Positions 18,495-27,761 of a stretch of DNA of 49,624 bases are shown piece by piece. Each line of letters starts with the position of its first letter. The stretch's first letter is position 1. The notes under the pieces are model-generated. The model was not told where the DNA came from and did not search any database. It worked only from the letters and a program-made list of their open reading frames with translations. The position numbers and the translations under genes were made by a program. The DNA comes from Sphingobacterium sp. T2 (GTDB lineage Bacteria > Bacteroidota > Bacteroidia > Sphingobacteriales > Sphingobacteriaceae), in assembly GCF_000814685.1 (NCBI RefSeq), contig NZ_JXAC01000011.1, positions 1-49,624 on the forward strand, in the 5' to 3' direction.

Positions 18495-18985
18495 TTATTC
18501 TGTGATAATAGTTTCTAAGTCTGCAGTTCCTCCTGATAGTGTATCGAAGTCAAATCCTTCAGGTAAGATAATTTTTGCCGCATGTGCCGTTTTAAGCTCT
18601 ATGTAACTATTGCAGAGGTAGTTGGTTAGTTCGGACAATCCTGGATTGTGACCGAAAACCAAAAGGGTATCCACAGCGGCAGACACTCGGTTGATGACGT
18701 CTAAAATGTCGCGGTGATATGCTTCGTAAAGCGACTCTTCCAGCTGAATATTCCCTATCGGATAGCCTATATGATTGCAGAATATTTCTGCTGTTTGTTT
18801 GGCACGTGATGCAGTGGAGCTTATAACTCGGATAGAACCTTCCTTCAGATGGCCTTGGAGTTTGACAGCTACCGTGTTGGCACGCTGAACGCTTCATCTA
18901 CGAGGTTGCGATCAAAATCTTTCTTTAAAAAGGAATGCTCTTCAGCTTTGGCATGTCTGATAAGATATAATGTCTTTGTTCCCAT
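18495..18985 (-). CDS. sixA: Phosphohistidine phosphatase SixA-like (histidine phosphatase superfamily), frameshifted
   Basis: Rebuilt length is about 163 residues. The N-terminus from ATG 18985 reads MGTKTLYLIRHAKAEEH, with the RHx phosphohistidine motif, and continues to DFDRNLVDE. One base is missing near 18890; adding it gives GVQRANTVAVKLQG and then VISSTASRAKQTAEIF, with the rest in frame to LLVFGHNPGLSELTNYL (second catalytic His) and the stop at 18495. SixA dephosphorylates phosphohistidine on phosphotransfer proteins; in Bacteroidota the target is unknown. Identification relies on both catalytic His motifs at correct distance. Confidence 0.82.
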
Positions 18986-19026
18986 TATATAAAGATACTA
19001 TTTTTACAGTAAGTGTAAGTAAGTTC

Positions 19027-19056
19027 TTGCTTCTCTCGAGGAAATCATTATTTTTG
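19027..19056 (+). promoter_or_regulatory. Promoter of tRNA-Ser (TTG-N19-TATTTTTG)
   Basis: TTG (19027-19029), a 19-bp spacer and TATTTTTG (19049-19056) match the Bacteroidota sigma-A promoter exactly. Predicted transcription starts about 6 bp downstream, a few bases before the mature tRNA 5' end at 19071. Confidence 0.75.
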
Positions 19057-19070
19057 CGAACAAATATTAC

Positions 19071-19157
<87 letters not shown>

Positions 19158-19169
19158 CTTGATTAACCC

Positions 19170-19197
19170 AAAACCAACTGATTTTTCAGTTGGTTTT
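19170..19197 (+). terminator. Terminator after tRNA-Ser
   Basis: AAAACCAACTGA (19170-19181) and TCAGTTGGTTTT (19186-19197) form a perfect 12-bp stem with a TTTT loop, 12 nt after the tRNA end. Confidence 0.85.
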
Positions 19198-19356
19198 GTT
19201 GTTTTTATGCCCAGCCATAAAAAACAATTTCACTAAAAAGAAACATAAGTTTAAATTATTCTTTACTTTTAGTGGTTGAAATACAGTGTTTTACTTTTTA
19301 TTAAATGTAAATTGCTCCGAATCTTACCTGTACACTTATATTAGAATCTACCTCTT

Positions 19357-19560
19357 ATGGCAAGGAGTTATTTTTAATATACTGTTCTTAATTTATTGCT
19401 TTGATCAGTAACACCGTGGGTCAAAGTAATAAGAAAAGTATAAAGATTGGCTTGATTGCTGCCCCCTCAATATGCTGTTTTAGAACTGTCGGATGATCGA
19501 TTAATTATCACAGGTTTTGGTCGGATGATTTCGTGAGAGTTTATTTATGGACACAATTAA
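19357..19560 (+). pseudogene. Remnant of a secreted metallophosphoesterase: N- and C-terminal ends joined
   Basis: From ATG 19357, in shifting frames, the sequence gives a hydrophobic leader (NILFLIYCF), then ISNTVGQSNKKSIKIGLIA and a degenerate APQYA. This resembles the first strand of calcineurin-like phosphoesterases (KIGLIADPQYA). It then goes directly to VLELSDDRLIITGFGRMIS, a stop, and EFIYGHN followed by TAA. The VLEL...D-R-L...GFGR part resembles the C-terminal strand of the same kind of protein. The middle, with all other metal ligands, is absent. The stop is TGA where CGA (Arg) would fit. The interpretation comes from reading short peptides by eye and could be wrong; the segment cannot encode a functional enzyme as it stands. 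Confidence 0.4.
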
Positions 19561-19571
19561 ATCATGCTGCT

Positions 19572-20045
19572 ATGACCAAAAGTAATTTAATCGAGATGAA
19601 TAATATGGGCATTGTTGTAGCTTCATTGGACAAAGCCATCTCGTTTTTTGAAGAAATTGGACTTCAGTTGGAGAGAAGAACCATGGTAGAGGGAGAATGG
19701 GCTGGACGGGTAACAGGTCTTGGAGATCAGAAAGTTGAAGTAGCTATGATGGTGACTTCTGATGGACATAGTAGACTAGAACTTTCTCAATTTATATCGC
19801 CTCAAGTGGTTGCAGATTATAGAATGGCGCCGGTAAATTCACTTGGCTATCTGCGTCTTATGTTTCGTGTGGATAATCTTGAAGAGTTGCTGGACCGTTT
19901 ATTAAAGCAGGAGGCCGAAATGGTAGGAGAGGTCGTGAATTTTGAAAATGTTTATAAACTGTGTTATATACGTGGGGTAGAAGGATTGTTGATCGGATTG
20001 GCAGAGCAGCTTGGTGACTTGACGACGAATGATATAGTGGAATAA
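19572..20045 (+). CDS. VOC family (glyoxalase/bleomycin resistance-like) protein
   Basis: A 157-residue protein with paired beta-alpha-beta-beta-beta modules of the vicinal oxygen chelate fold. The first module starts NNMGIVVASLDKAISFFEEIGLQLERR and contains VEVAMMVTSDGHSRLELSQF. The second holds LGYLRLMFRVDNLEELLDRLLKQEAEMVGEVVNFENVYKLCYIRGVEGLLIGLAEQLG. Likely metal ligands are the Glu of RLELSQF and residues in the first strand. Substrate unknown; typical family roles are lyases, dioxygenases and antibiotic-binding proteins. The open frame begins at 19533, but ATG 19572 (MTKSNLIEMNN) fits the domain boundary. It stands alone between a gene remnant and the glycosyltransferase cluster. Confidence 0.82.
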   Translation: MTKSNLIEMNNMGIVVASLDKAISFFEEIGLQLERRTMVEGEWAGRVTGLGDQKVEVAMMVTSDGHSRLELSQFISPQVVADYRMAPVNSLGYLRLMFRVDNLEELLDRLLKQEAEMVGEVVNFENVYKLCYIRGVEGLLIGLAEQLGDLTTNDIVE

Positions 20046-20057
20046 ATGGTAAATTCG

Positions 20058-20994
20058 TTACCTTATTCTTTTTTGAAACTGTTTTAAAATAGCAGCCGAT
20101 AGCGATTTTAATTTCAGTAAGGAAGATAGATAAAATCCCCAACTCAATATCTTGTTTTTGAATATTTTCTTTGGGCGTTGTTGGTCCCAAACTTCAAAAG
20201 TAACATAGTCGTAATCGAGGGCTTTTAAGATATTTAAATCTATGGTTGTAGGATGAGCAGAAAATAATCGACTTCCATGTCTAAGTGTTTTTAAGGAATA
20301 TGAGTCCGACCTTAGGATAAAATCTTTTGTCTGCTGATGCACGACGTACGAACCATAGGTTTCGTATTCGGAAAAGCCAGAATGGGATAGATGTTGTTTT
20401 TCGATATGATCTAATACTGTGAAACACCATGATTGCTCTCTTATTTTTTTCTTGGATGGTGTGGATGAGGCTTTGCATGACAGCAGTATTGATTACCATA
20501 TGTTCGGTGATGAAAGACGGTGAAATTTGCTTTTTTATCCCCAGAAGTCTGTATAAAGTGTCAAAATAGGGAGGGTGATATTCTTTACTGTGATGAATTA
20601 AAACCTTTTCTTCTTCAAAAAAATGGATTGTCCGTAGCGGTACAGTGTCCGCATCCCAAATCAGATAGTGCGGTGTCTGACAATAATAGGCTGCCTGCAT
20701 CTTGAGGAATTGCTGATAATACCATCCGGCTCTTTTCCTCTGGGCATTATGACGGATAAAATATTGTTCTAAAGTCGAAAGAGAAATCTCAGGAATGAGG
20801 GTGTTCTCGTCTATAAAAATAATATTATCCTGCGTAAGCAGCTTTTCTCTAAGGACGTTTATAAGTGACGATGAAGAAATTATAAGAATTCTGTGGAACT
20901 CAAAGTGTTTGATAAGACAAGCAATTGTCTTCTCGGCAATCTTAAGATGATTGTCGCCAATGCATATTACAATATCTAATGGTGTTTCTTTCAT
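20058..20994 (-). CDS. DUF6492-like putative glycosyltransferase, frameshifted
   Basis: Rebuilt length is about 311 residues. It begins MKETPLDIVICIGDNHLKIAEKTIACL (20994) and carries the DxD-type motif HYLIWDADTVPLR near 20640, typical of nucleotide-sugar-binding GT-A enzymes; YYQQFLKMQAAYYCQTPHYLIWDADT and ITEHMVINTAVM are characteristic. One frameshift lies in the A/T run at about 20446-20452; removing one A gives EQSWCFTVLDHIEKQHLSHSGFSEYETYG and continues to the stop at 20058. I call it a glycosyltransferase of the DUF6492 type; donor and acceptor are unknown. The start overlaps the fucosyltransferase stop by 4 bp (ATGA), so the two are coupled. Confidence 0.7.
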
Positions 20995-21854
20995 AACAGG
21001 ATAAAGTGATCCAACAGTAGAGCTTTAGGATCTGCTTCCGGAAGGTTGATCCATTTTTTCGGAGCTATCACGATTTTATCGGGTCGGCTGTTGAGCCAAG
21101 CAGCCCACCAACTGAAGCTGCTATTCGCGATAATATGATGATGGCAGAGGCTCATCAGCTGCATGTCACGAAAACTGTCTTCTCCTCTGTTCCAGTCCAC
21201 ATATAAGGCTTCTTCTGAGTTGAAATTTTGCCGACACCATGCAATATCATTTGAAAAGAAGACAAACAGAGGATTAGGAATAATAAATTTGATGTAGTCT
21301 ATAGCTTTTCTATAATAGTTAAGGTCACATAGCCCCCCCAATGTCGGATGATTGAGATAGTCCCCTCTTCGTACATGAATGCTGGCGACGCTGTTGTGAT
21401 GCTGGATTTTCTTCAGTAGCTTCTCGTTTTGGGGATCGTTGATTTTAGGAAATTTCAAATTCTGACGAAGTTCCTCCTCTACGAGATCTACATAGCGGTG
21501 GTGTTGCCAGTAGCCATTTGTAGATATTTAGTTTTTGGGGAAAGAAGAAACTTCCTCGGAGAAACAGAATTCTGGCTGTTCTATCATGTAGCAAGCGTCC
21601 GTATTGAAGCATTTGCGTAAGACTCGATAGATAAAGCGTGGTCTTCTTGGGGCATACAGCTTTTTCTCGAAAGAGGTGATATGCGGTAAATTAATATTAA
21701 AAGCCCGTTGCAGTTCGTAGCCATGGTGTATGTTATATAATTCAAATTCGGAATAGTCTACTTTGACCTTATGCCCGTATTTTTTAAGCCCGAGAAATAG
21801 GGCATATTGGAAAATCTGATTACCTAATCCGGCGTGGATTTTAACAATTTTCAT
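20991..21854 (-). CDS. Alpha-1,2-fucosyltransferase (GT11), apparent in-frame stop
   Basis: A GT11 enzyme of about 287 residues. It starts MKIVKIHAGLGNQIFQYALFLGLKK, the GLGNQxFQY signature, and has the GDP-fucose-binding motif ASIHVRRGDYL and the late NSSFSWWAAWLNS segment. Both halves are in the same frame, separated by a TAA near 21529-21531. An extra A in the preceding A5 run plus a missing A near 21516-21518 explains it: the corrected reading is FPKTKYLQNGYWQHHRYVDLVEEEL. So it is probably intact. It adds fucose to galactose in surface glycans. It is followed by DUF6492 (4-bp overlap) and preceded by a GT2 gene (7-bp gap). Confidence 0.85.
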
Positions 21855-21861
21855 AGTGATA

Positions 21862-22871
21862 TCATGAAGTGGTATAAGGATTCTGCAGTGTGCGGTCGCT
21901 CATAAATCGATTTAATCTTTGCAGCAAGCGTGACCTTTCGCGGGACGATGAAAGAAGCTCTAAGATGATGCCGTGGCGTTGCTTTTTAGTAGGATCTGAC
22001 GTTACGAGATACCGGTACTTGGAGCTAGTTTCAGCCTTAAACGTCTTATTTTGCTTTTGTATTTGGGATTTTTCAGCTTCCATAAGGCGTTATAGTAGTC
22101 TATAATCTTATATGAGTTGCGTATATTGCTGTTGAGCTTTTCCCAATAGTCGTAGGAGAGCCGTTCCTGTGGTACATAATGCTTAAGTTTTAAGTCGGAA
22201 GAATAATACAGTTGATATCCCTTTAATATTAAGCGCAAGCAGTATTCTGTGTCTTCAGCGATATAAATATCTTCGATGCCGTTGTCGAATAGCAGGCTAG
22301 GGTGTTCCGCGTACATCTTTTCGTATAATTCCGTTTGGGAAACCATTCCTGCTCCCCATAGATGTTTTCTTTCCGTAACGTCGCCGTCTTTTCCCTGACT
22401 GCCTATGGCATAGCATCCTTGATTATTTTTGAACCATTTCGGTAGCTTCTCTGGGGTATGTTCAAAGACAGGCTCGCTATAACTTCCTATAGCACCGATA
22501 TAAGGTTTATTATGGATTAGTTCGAAAGCTTTTGCTACATAATTCGGATATAACCAGTTATCATCATCCACCACAATGAAGTATTGATAATTTGCGTGGC
22601 TAATTCCTCTATTTAAGGCGTGAAATTTTCCTTTTTTAGGCTCACTGTAAAAAGATAAAGGTATTTTTTTGCTTTCGAAGAGGGAAGAATAGTTTTTTAC
22701 GTTGGAAAGAGTGTTGTCTGAAGAGTTGTTGTCTATGAAAATCACTTCCCAAGAAAGAAAAGAGGGGATTTTTTGTTCTAAAATAGCTGATAATGTAGCT
22801 TTTATCTTTTTTTCTCCGTTATAAGAACAAATTATGACGGAAATTCCTTCCGTTCTGTTAGTGGTTTTCAT
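21862..22871 (-). CDS. GT2 family glycosyltransferase, frameshifted
   Basis: About 336 residues. The GT-A fold is clear: ISVIICSYNGEKKIKATLSAI at the start, EVIFIDNNSSDNT, the KGKFHALNRGISHANYQYFIVVDDDN segment with the DxD motif, and later HLWGAGMVSQTELYEKM and ED as catalytic region (NGIEDIYIAEDTEYCLRL). The C-terminal part is shifted near 22010-22025: the first frame ends after KLAPSTGIS, while the real tail (KYRYLVTSDPTKKQRHGI to LQNPYTTS) lies in the next frame. It leads the three-gene minus-strand group with GT11 and DUF6492. Donor sugar unknown. Confidence 0.82.
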
Positions 22872-23067
22872 CCTAAAAATTAATTTTTTTGCTTGTACGT
22901 ATTATTTTGGTTTGTTTTTTGAGCTTAGTTTAATTGTTGTTTTACTATAAAACGAAAAAAACAACGAAATGATACACGTTATAGTGACATTTTACATTTA
23001 TTAACATATAAAAATGTAGCTATCGTACGCTAATATCGTTTTAATTATAGTAGGTTTGTGATATAAT

Positions 23068-23876
23068 ATGAAAGTTGCATTAATTATTTCTACTTACAAC
23101 AGTCCAGAAAAGTTAAATCTATGTCTTAAAAGTGTTCAGCAGCAGGATCTTCTTCCGGATGAAATATTGATTGCTGATGATGGCTCGGATAGAAGGACGA
23201 AGCAGCTCATTGATTATCATAGATCATTAATGGAGGTACCTCTGATACATGTGTGGCATGAAGATAAAGGATTTAGAAAATCTTTAATACTTAACAAGAC
23301 TATAGCGAAGTGTACGGCAGACTATATTATTCAGGTTGATGGAGATGTGATTTTGCACCCCTCTTTTGTGAGGGACCATGTAGATTTTGCTAAGCCAGGC
23401 TCTTTGGTTAGGGCAAGTCGTATTTATCTGAACCGAGAGCTTACGGAGCTAAAGCTGTCTAAGGATGATATAAAGGTTAATTATTTTGAAAAAGGTATTT
23501 CGAATTTCTTCAGCCAGTTCAGGATGCCTTTTTTGCGTAAGTTTTTTAGAAAAAAACTAATAAGGTGAAGGGCGATGAGAAGTGGGAAATTCATGGTTGT
23601 AATATGGCTTTTTGGCGTGAAGATGCCATAAAAGTCAACGGGTATAATGAAGATTTTGTGGGGTGGGGCCCTGAGGATAAGGAATTTGTCGCCCGTCTGT
23701 TGAATTTAGGATTGGAGAAACGATTTCTGAAGTTTGGCGCTATAGTATATCACTTGTGGCATAAGCTCAACAGCAGAGAAAATCTTTCCCTGAATGAAGA
23801 GATTTTTAGACGAACCAAGGAAAGTAAAGTGTACTTTTGTGCTAACGGCATCAATAAGTATTTGTCCAACTGCTAA
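23068..23876 (+). CDS. GT2 glycosyltransferase with GT7-C-like C-terminal part (tandem copy 1), frameshifted
   Basis: About 269 residues. The N-terminal GT-A domain begins MKVALIISTYNSPEKLNLCLKSV and has DEILIADDGSDRRTKQLI, WHEDKGFRKSLILNKTI and the DxD motif VDGDVILHPSFVRDHV. The C-terminal part has EIHGCNMAFWREDAIKVNGYNEDFVGWGPEDKEFVARLLN, the galactosyltransferase (GT7-C) signature. A base is missing in the A7 run at about 23551-23557; adding one A gives FRKKTNKVKGDEKWEIHG. It is closely related to the next gene and starts a plus-strand trio (GT2, GT2, GT90). The likely function is hexosyl transfer in LPS or capsule assembly. Confidence 0.83.
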
Positions 23877-23884
23877 AGATTGTA

Positions 23885-24716
23885 ATGACTGCAGATTTAA
23901 TTATCACCACTTACAATAGGCCTGACGCCTTATCCTGTGTGTTACACTCGGTGAGACGTCAGACCGTTTTACCGCTTAACGTTATTGTCGCTGATGATGG
24001 TTCAACGCTGGAAACAAAAGTCCTGATCCAAGAGTTTCAGAAATCCTTTCCTACGACTTTGATTCATTCATGGCACGAGGATAGGGGATTTCGCGCTGCC
24101 GAAGCCCGCAATCTAGCGTTGTCTAGGGTGCAGTCGGACTACGTAATCCTCATTGATGGCGATATGATTCTTGATGAACATTTCGTGGAAGACCATCTGC
24201 GGTTTGCCCAAAGAGGTTATTTCCTTCAGGGCGGAAGGGTCATGATGACGCAGGAGAAGACAGAGCAGGTTGTTCAGAACCCAACCTCTCCTTTGAAAAC
24301 TAATATTTTCGACAAAGGGTTAGAAAGTCGTCTGGAGAAGAGGATTACCTCTTTCCGCTCTATGCTGTTGGGAAAGCTGACCCTCAAAGAGCTTAAGAAA
24401 CAAAAATAAGGTCCGCTCATGCAACATGTCCTTTTATTATGAGGATTTGGTGAAGGTGAATGGCTTCAATAATCTTATATTTGGATGGGGAAGGGAGGAT
24501 AGTGAGCTCGTAGAACGTCTGCTTAATGCCGGAGTTAAAGGAAGAATTATTAAGTTTGTGGCTATAGGATATCACCTTTACCACAAGGAAGAGTCGAGGC
24601 AGTCTTTGGAGCGTAATGACGCTATTCTTCGAAATACCATTACCCAAAAACTGACCTATTGTGAAGACGGCTTGTCGCGATTTCTTACGGAAGGTGCTTT
24701 TGTCGGCGGAAGATGA
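23885..24716 (+). CDS. GT2 glycosyltransferase with GT7-C-like C-terminal part (tandem copy 2), frameshifted
   Basis: A paralogue of the preceding gene, 8 bp downstream. It opens MTADLIITTYNRPDALSCVLHSVRRQ, then VIVADDGSTLETKVLIQEF, WHEDRGFRAAEARNLALSR and IDGDMILDEHFVEDHL. The C-terminal domain has CNMSFYYEDLVKVNGFNNLIFGWGREDSELVERLLN. A base is missing in the A5 run near 24399-24403; one added A restores KKQKNKVRSCNMSFYYED, which parallels KKTNKV in copy 1. Its last codons overlap the GT90 start by 4 bp (ATGA). Divergence from copy 1 is substantial, so the duplication is old and the two probably differ in specificity. Confidence 0.82.
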
Positions 24717-25667
24717 TCAATTTCAAGAAGGTATTTTTAAAAGACAGAAATAATAAACTGGCTTATTATGTAAAGGCTATACTCAAAAGTGTGTTGCCTT
24801 ATCCGTATTGCCGGTGGAGAAAAGACAGGCTCATCAGATACTATGACAAGCTGGACAAGGCTTATATCCAATCCAGGGTGGACTATTACAATAAGCTGGA
24901 TACCATTACTTCCTTAAGTGCAGATGCTATTGCTGTTAAAGACTACAAAATTCCCGATAAAATACAGAGTCTATTACTTCGATAGTATAGAATACCTGCG
25001 GTATTTCGATAGGCATTTCAAGTTTGAGATTATTCCCGGCGATGTCATTCATGTGCCTTCGTGCCCTGCCATTGTGAAAAGCAGACCTATTCATGGTGAC
25101 AATGTCAACTCAGTGCTGCTAAATCTGGATAAGGCACGACATTTTAACTTTATACGGGATGACATTCCTTTTGAGAAAAAGAAAAATCTTTTGGTAGGGC
25201 GTAGTGGTTTTTCACAACCTCATAGGGCCCGTTTTTTCGACATGTATGCTCAGCATCCATTATGTGACATAAAAAAGGCTGCCCGCAAATCTGATCCAGA
25301 CTTCTTATCTATCCCTCAGCATTTGAACTATAAGTTTATCTTAGCCTTAGAAGGTAACGACGTGGCAACAAACTTGAAGTGGATAATGTCGTCCAATTCC
25401 ATTGCGGTGATGCCCATGCCTACCTACGAAACCTGGTTTATGGAAGGTACATTAATACCGGATTATCATTTTATCTGTATCAAACATGATTATTCGGATC
25501 TGGAGGAGAAGTTGAATTACTACATAGAACATCCAGCAGAGGCATTGCACATCGTGGAAAATGCACACAGCTATGTAGACCAGTTTAAAGACAAGAAGCA
25601 GGAAGATATTATCTCTTTGCTGGTGTTGGAAAAATATTTCAAATTCACCGATCAGGACAAAGTGTGA
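24713..25667 (+). CDS. GT90 family glycosyltransferase, frameshifted
   Basis: About 318 residues. It resembles the CAP10/LpsA-like GT90 enzymes, which transfer glucose, xylose or related sugars in lipooligosaccharides and fungal capsules. The signature is FILALEGNDVATNLKWIMSSNSIAVMPMPTYETWFMEG, followed by FICIKHDYSDLEEKLNYYIEHP. The N-terminus (MINFKKVFLKDRNNKLAYYV) is basic and not a signal peptide. One inserted A in the A4 run at 24959-24962 breaks the frame; the corrected sequence reads KIPDKYRVYYFDSIEYLRYF. It is coupled to the GT2 gene and ends 16 bp into the convergent GT4 gene. Confidence 0.78.
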
Positions 25668-26747
25668 TAAAGTGCGTTCCATTGAGCAGCAATCTTGTCA
25701 TCATTGAATTGCTGCACATATTCTAATGCGTCGTGAATCATTTTTTGGCGTAGGCTGCTATCTTGCAATACCTTTTCTATGGCGTGTCGTAGCTCTTCGA
25801 TATTCTGAGGATCGACATAGAGGGATGAAGGACCTCCTGCTTCGGGAAACACACCGGAACGGGTGGTGATGACTGGCGTACCACTGTATAGTGCCTCAAT
25901 GATAGGTATGCCGAACCCTTCGTACATGGAAGGGTAGACAAAAGCCTCTGCCATAGCGTATATCGTAGAAAGCTCTTCCATGGTAAATCCCTGCAAAAGC
26001 TGTATCCTACCCTGAAGGCCTCGCTCTTCAATATATTTTTTGATACTGTCCGAATATTTGGTCTCCTTGCCGATGACAATCAAGGGGATGTCTAACGTTT
26101 CTATAGCTTTGACAATCTGAAAGGCATTCTTTCGAGGCTCAATAGATCCTACATTCAGGATGAAATTTTGTGGCAGGTTATATTGTCTGCGAAGCTGGTC
26201 CTTAGTCTCTTGGCTTTTGGGGATTTTGAACGCAGGGTGACAGCCCTGATATATGACTTCTATCCGGCCATCCTCTACGTTGTAGTATTCTACGATATCC
26301 TGTTTTGTTCTGCTGACTTATGGCAACCACCTTGTCGGCATGGTTTACTGCATATCTAAATTTCTTATTATAAATTGCCCGGTCAATAGGTTTGTAAAGA
26401 TGAGGCAACTTTAAGAAAATCAAATCGTGAATGGTCACCACAGACTTGATGTTCGTGTGGTCTAATCCTACTGGAATTTCTCCTGATAGTCCGTGGTAAA
26501 TGTCTATTTGGTCTTTGACCAAATCGCTCACTATCCATTTATTGCGCCACAGGCTAGGAAAAGTGCTGGCAAGTATTCCTGAAGGTGTTTTTACGGTGTC
26601 GTCACCCAAACCTATGAATTTAGGGGTGTATTTTATGTATTCGTTTTGAGGATAATAGGTTTCCAGTATACGAATAAGGTCGCGGCTGTAGTTGCCAAGA
26701 CCTGATTTATTCAGAAAATATCGTTTAGCATCAAATCCTATTCGCAT
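25652..26747 (-). CDS. GT4 family glycosyltransferase, frameshifted
   Basis: About 364 residues with the GT-B fold. It starts MRIGFDAKRYFLNKSGLGNYSRDLIR (26747), has HGLSGEIP and VVTIHDLIFLKLPHLY, and a C-terminal donor site with EAFVYPSMYEGFGIPIIEALYSGTPVITTRSGVFPEAGG (EX7E motif). One extra A near 26305-26310 breaks the frame: correction gives SQQTKQDIVEYYNVEDGRIEVIYQG and then FILNVGSIEPRKN. It overlaps the GT9 gene upstream by 10 bp and the GT90 gene tail to tail by 16 bp. It resembles mannosyl- or glucosyltransferases of surface polysaccharide assembly. Confidence 0.83.
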
Positions 26748-27756
26748 ACCTTTTTAATTTTTTCTATGACAGCTTCCGCCGAAATGAGGTCTATGGCTTC
26801 CACGCCATCGCAGTCACAGGGTTTGTTGCCATATACTGATGAAGGCCGATTTGGATGTTCTACCTGAATACAGTCTTCGTATTGCTGTCCGTATCCCAAG
26901 AATCCTGCATAAGGATGTGTTGCTCCCATATAGAGAGGCAGCGTGTGCCTACGAGCGAAGCCATATGCATTCCCGAGCTGTCCATGCTTATCATCAGATC
27001 TAGGTGTGAGATAATATCCAGCTCTTGAGATAGGTTGAAGCTGCCGATAGTGTTATATACATGTGGATACTTGCTGGACCAACCTTCGGCAACAGCTTTC
27101 TCCTTTTCCCCACCCCCAAAGATAAAGACTTCGTATATGTCCCTTGAGGCAAGATAGGCTATTATCTTTTCCATCTTTTCCAATGAGAGGACTTTGTAGC
27201 GGTGCTGTGCGAAAGGAGCTATACCTATTTTCTTCTGATTGGAGCTCAGTGGGCCTAAAAGTTTAGTCGGTATCAATCTATAATCTTTTTGCAGCTTGTG
27301 GCTTAAGATAAGGGGAAAGCCCAACTGTCGGAAGACTTCGGCATACCTTTCTGTGGTAGGGGTCAGTGGTGATTTTATCTTGTTTTTTGGACGCGTGAGG
27401 GCAGCCTTTTCCTGGCGGCCTTTGTCCAACACCTGTACTTTGAAGCCTGCAAGTTTAAAGAAAAAGCCTACAACTCTACTACGGAGGTTGTTGTGTAGGT
27501 CAGCAATGTAGTCCGGCTTATATTCTTTCAATTCCTTGAAGAGAAGGTAAAGTCCGGTAAGCCCCCTATGTTTGTAGTTGGGGTCCAAGATATGGAATCT
27601 GACACGTGGAATACGCTCGAAGAATGCTGAAAACAATTTGCGGGATACGATAATAATTTCGGTATCCTCATGTTGTTGTTGAAATTCTTTGAGAACAGAA
27701 GCGACCATAGCAACGTCGCCCATTGCCGAAAAACGTGTTACGATGATCCGCTTCAT
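26738..27756 (-). CDS. GT9 heptosyltransferase-like glycosyltransferase, frameshifted
   Basis: About 340 residues, GT9 family (ADP-heptose:LPS heptosyltransferase-like). Start ATG 27756: MKRIIVTRFSAMGDVAMVASVL, the usual GDxxxxxP/VL opening. Other marks: DYIADLHNNLRSRVVGFFFK, IGIAPFAQHRYKVLSLEKMEKII (donor site) and LDLMISMDSSGMHMASLVGTRCLSIWG. A G is missing at about 26929, after which the frame continues as GATHPYAGFLGYGQ to the stop at 26738. In Bacteroidota these enzymes act on LPS or LOS core. It follows the DUF4254 gene by 5 bp and is followed by the GT4 gene (10-bp overlap). Confidence 0.87.
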
Positions 27757-27761
27757 GATTT

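Larger units (their letters stand above)
19158..19571. other. Intergenic region of 414 bp: tRNA terminator plus gene remnant
   Basis: This is the only gene-free stretch longer than 300 bp. It holds the tRNA terminator (19170-19197), an AT-rich segment to about 19356 in which I see nothing, and then the degraded phosphoesterase reading frame listed separately. Confidence 0.6.

Noticed and set aside
19158-19356. Attachment site or integrated element next to tRNA-Ser
   Set aside because: No integrase, no repeat of the tRNA 3' end and no mobile genes in the flanking DNA.
23051-23058. TAGGTTTG box just upstream of the first tandem GT2 gene
   Set aside because: It lies 9 bp before the ATG, too close for a normal leader, and has no -33 partner.
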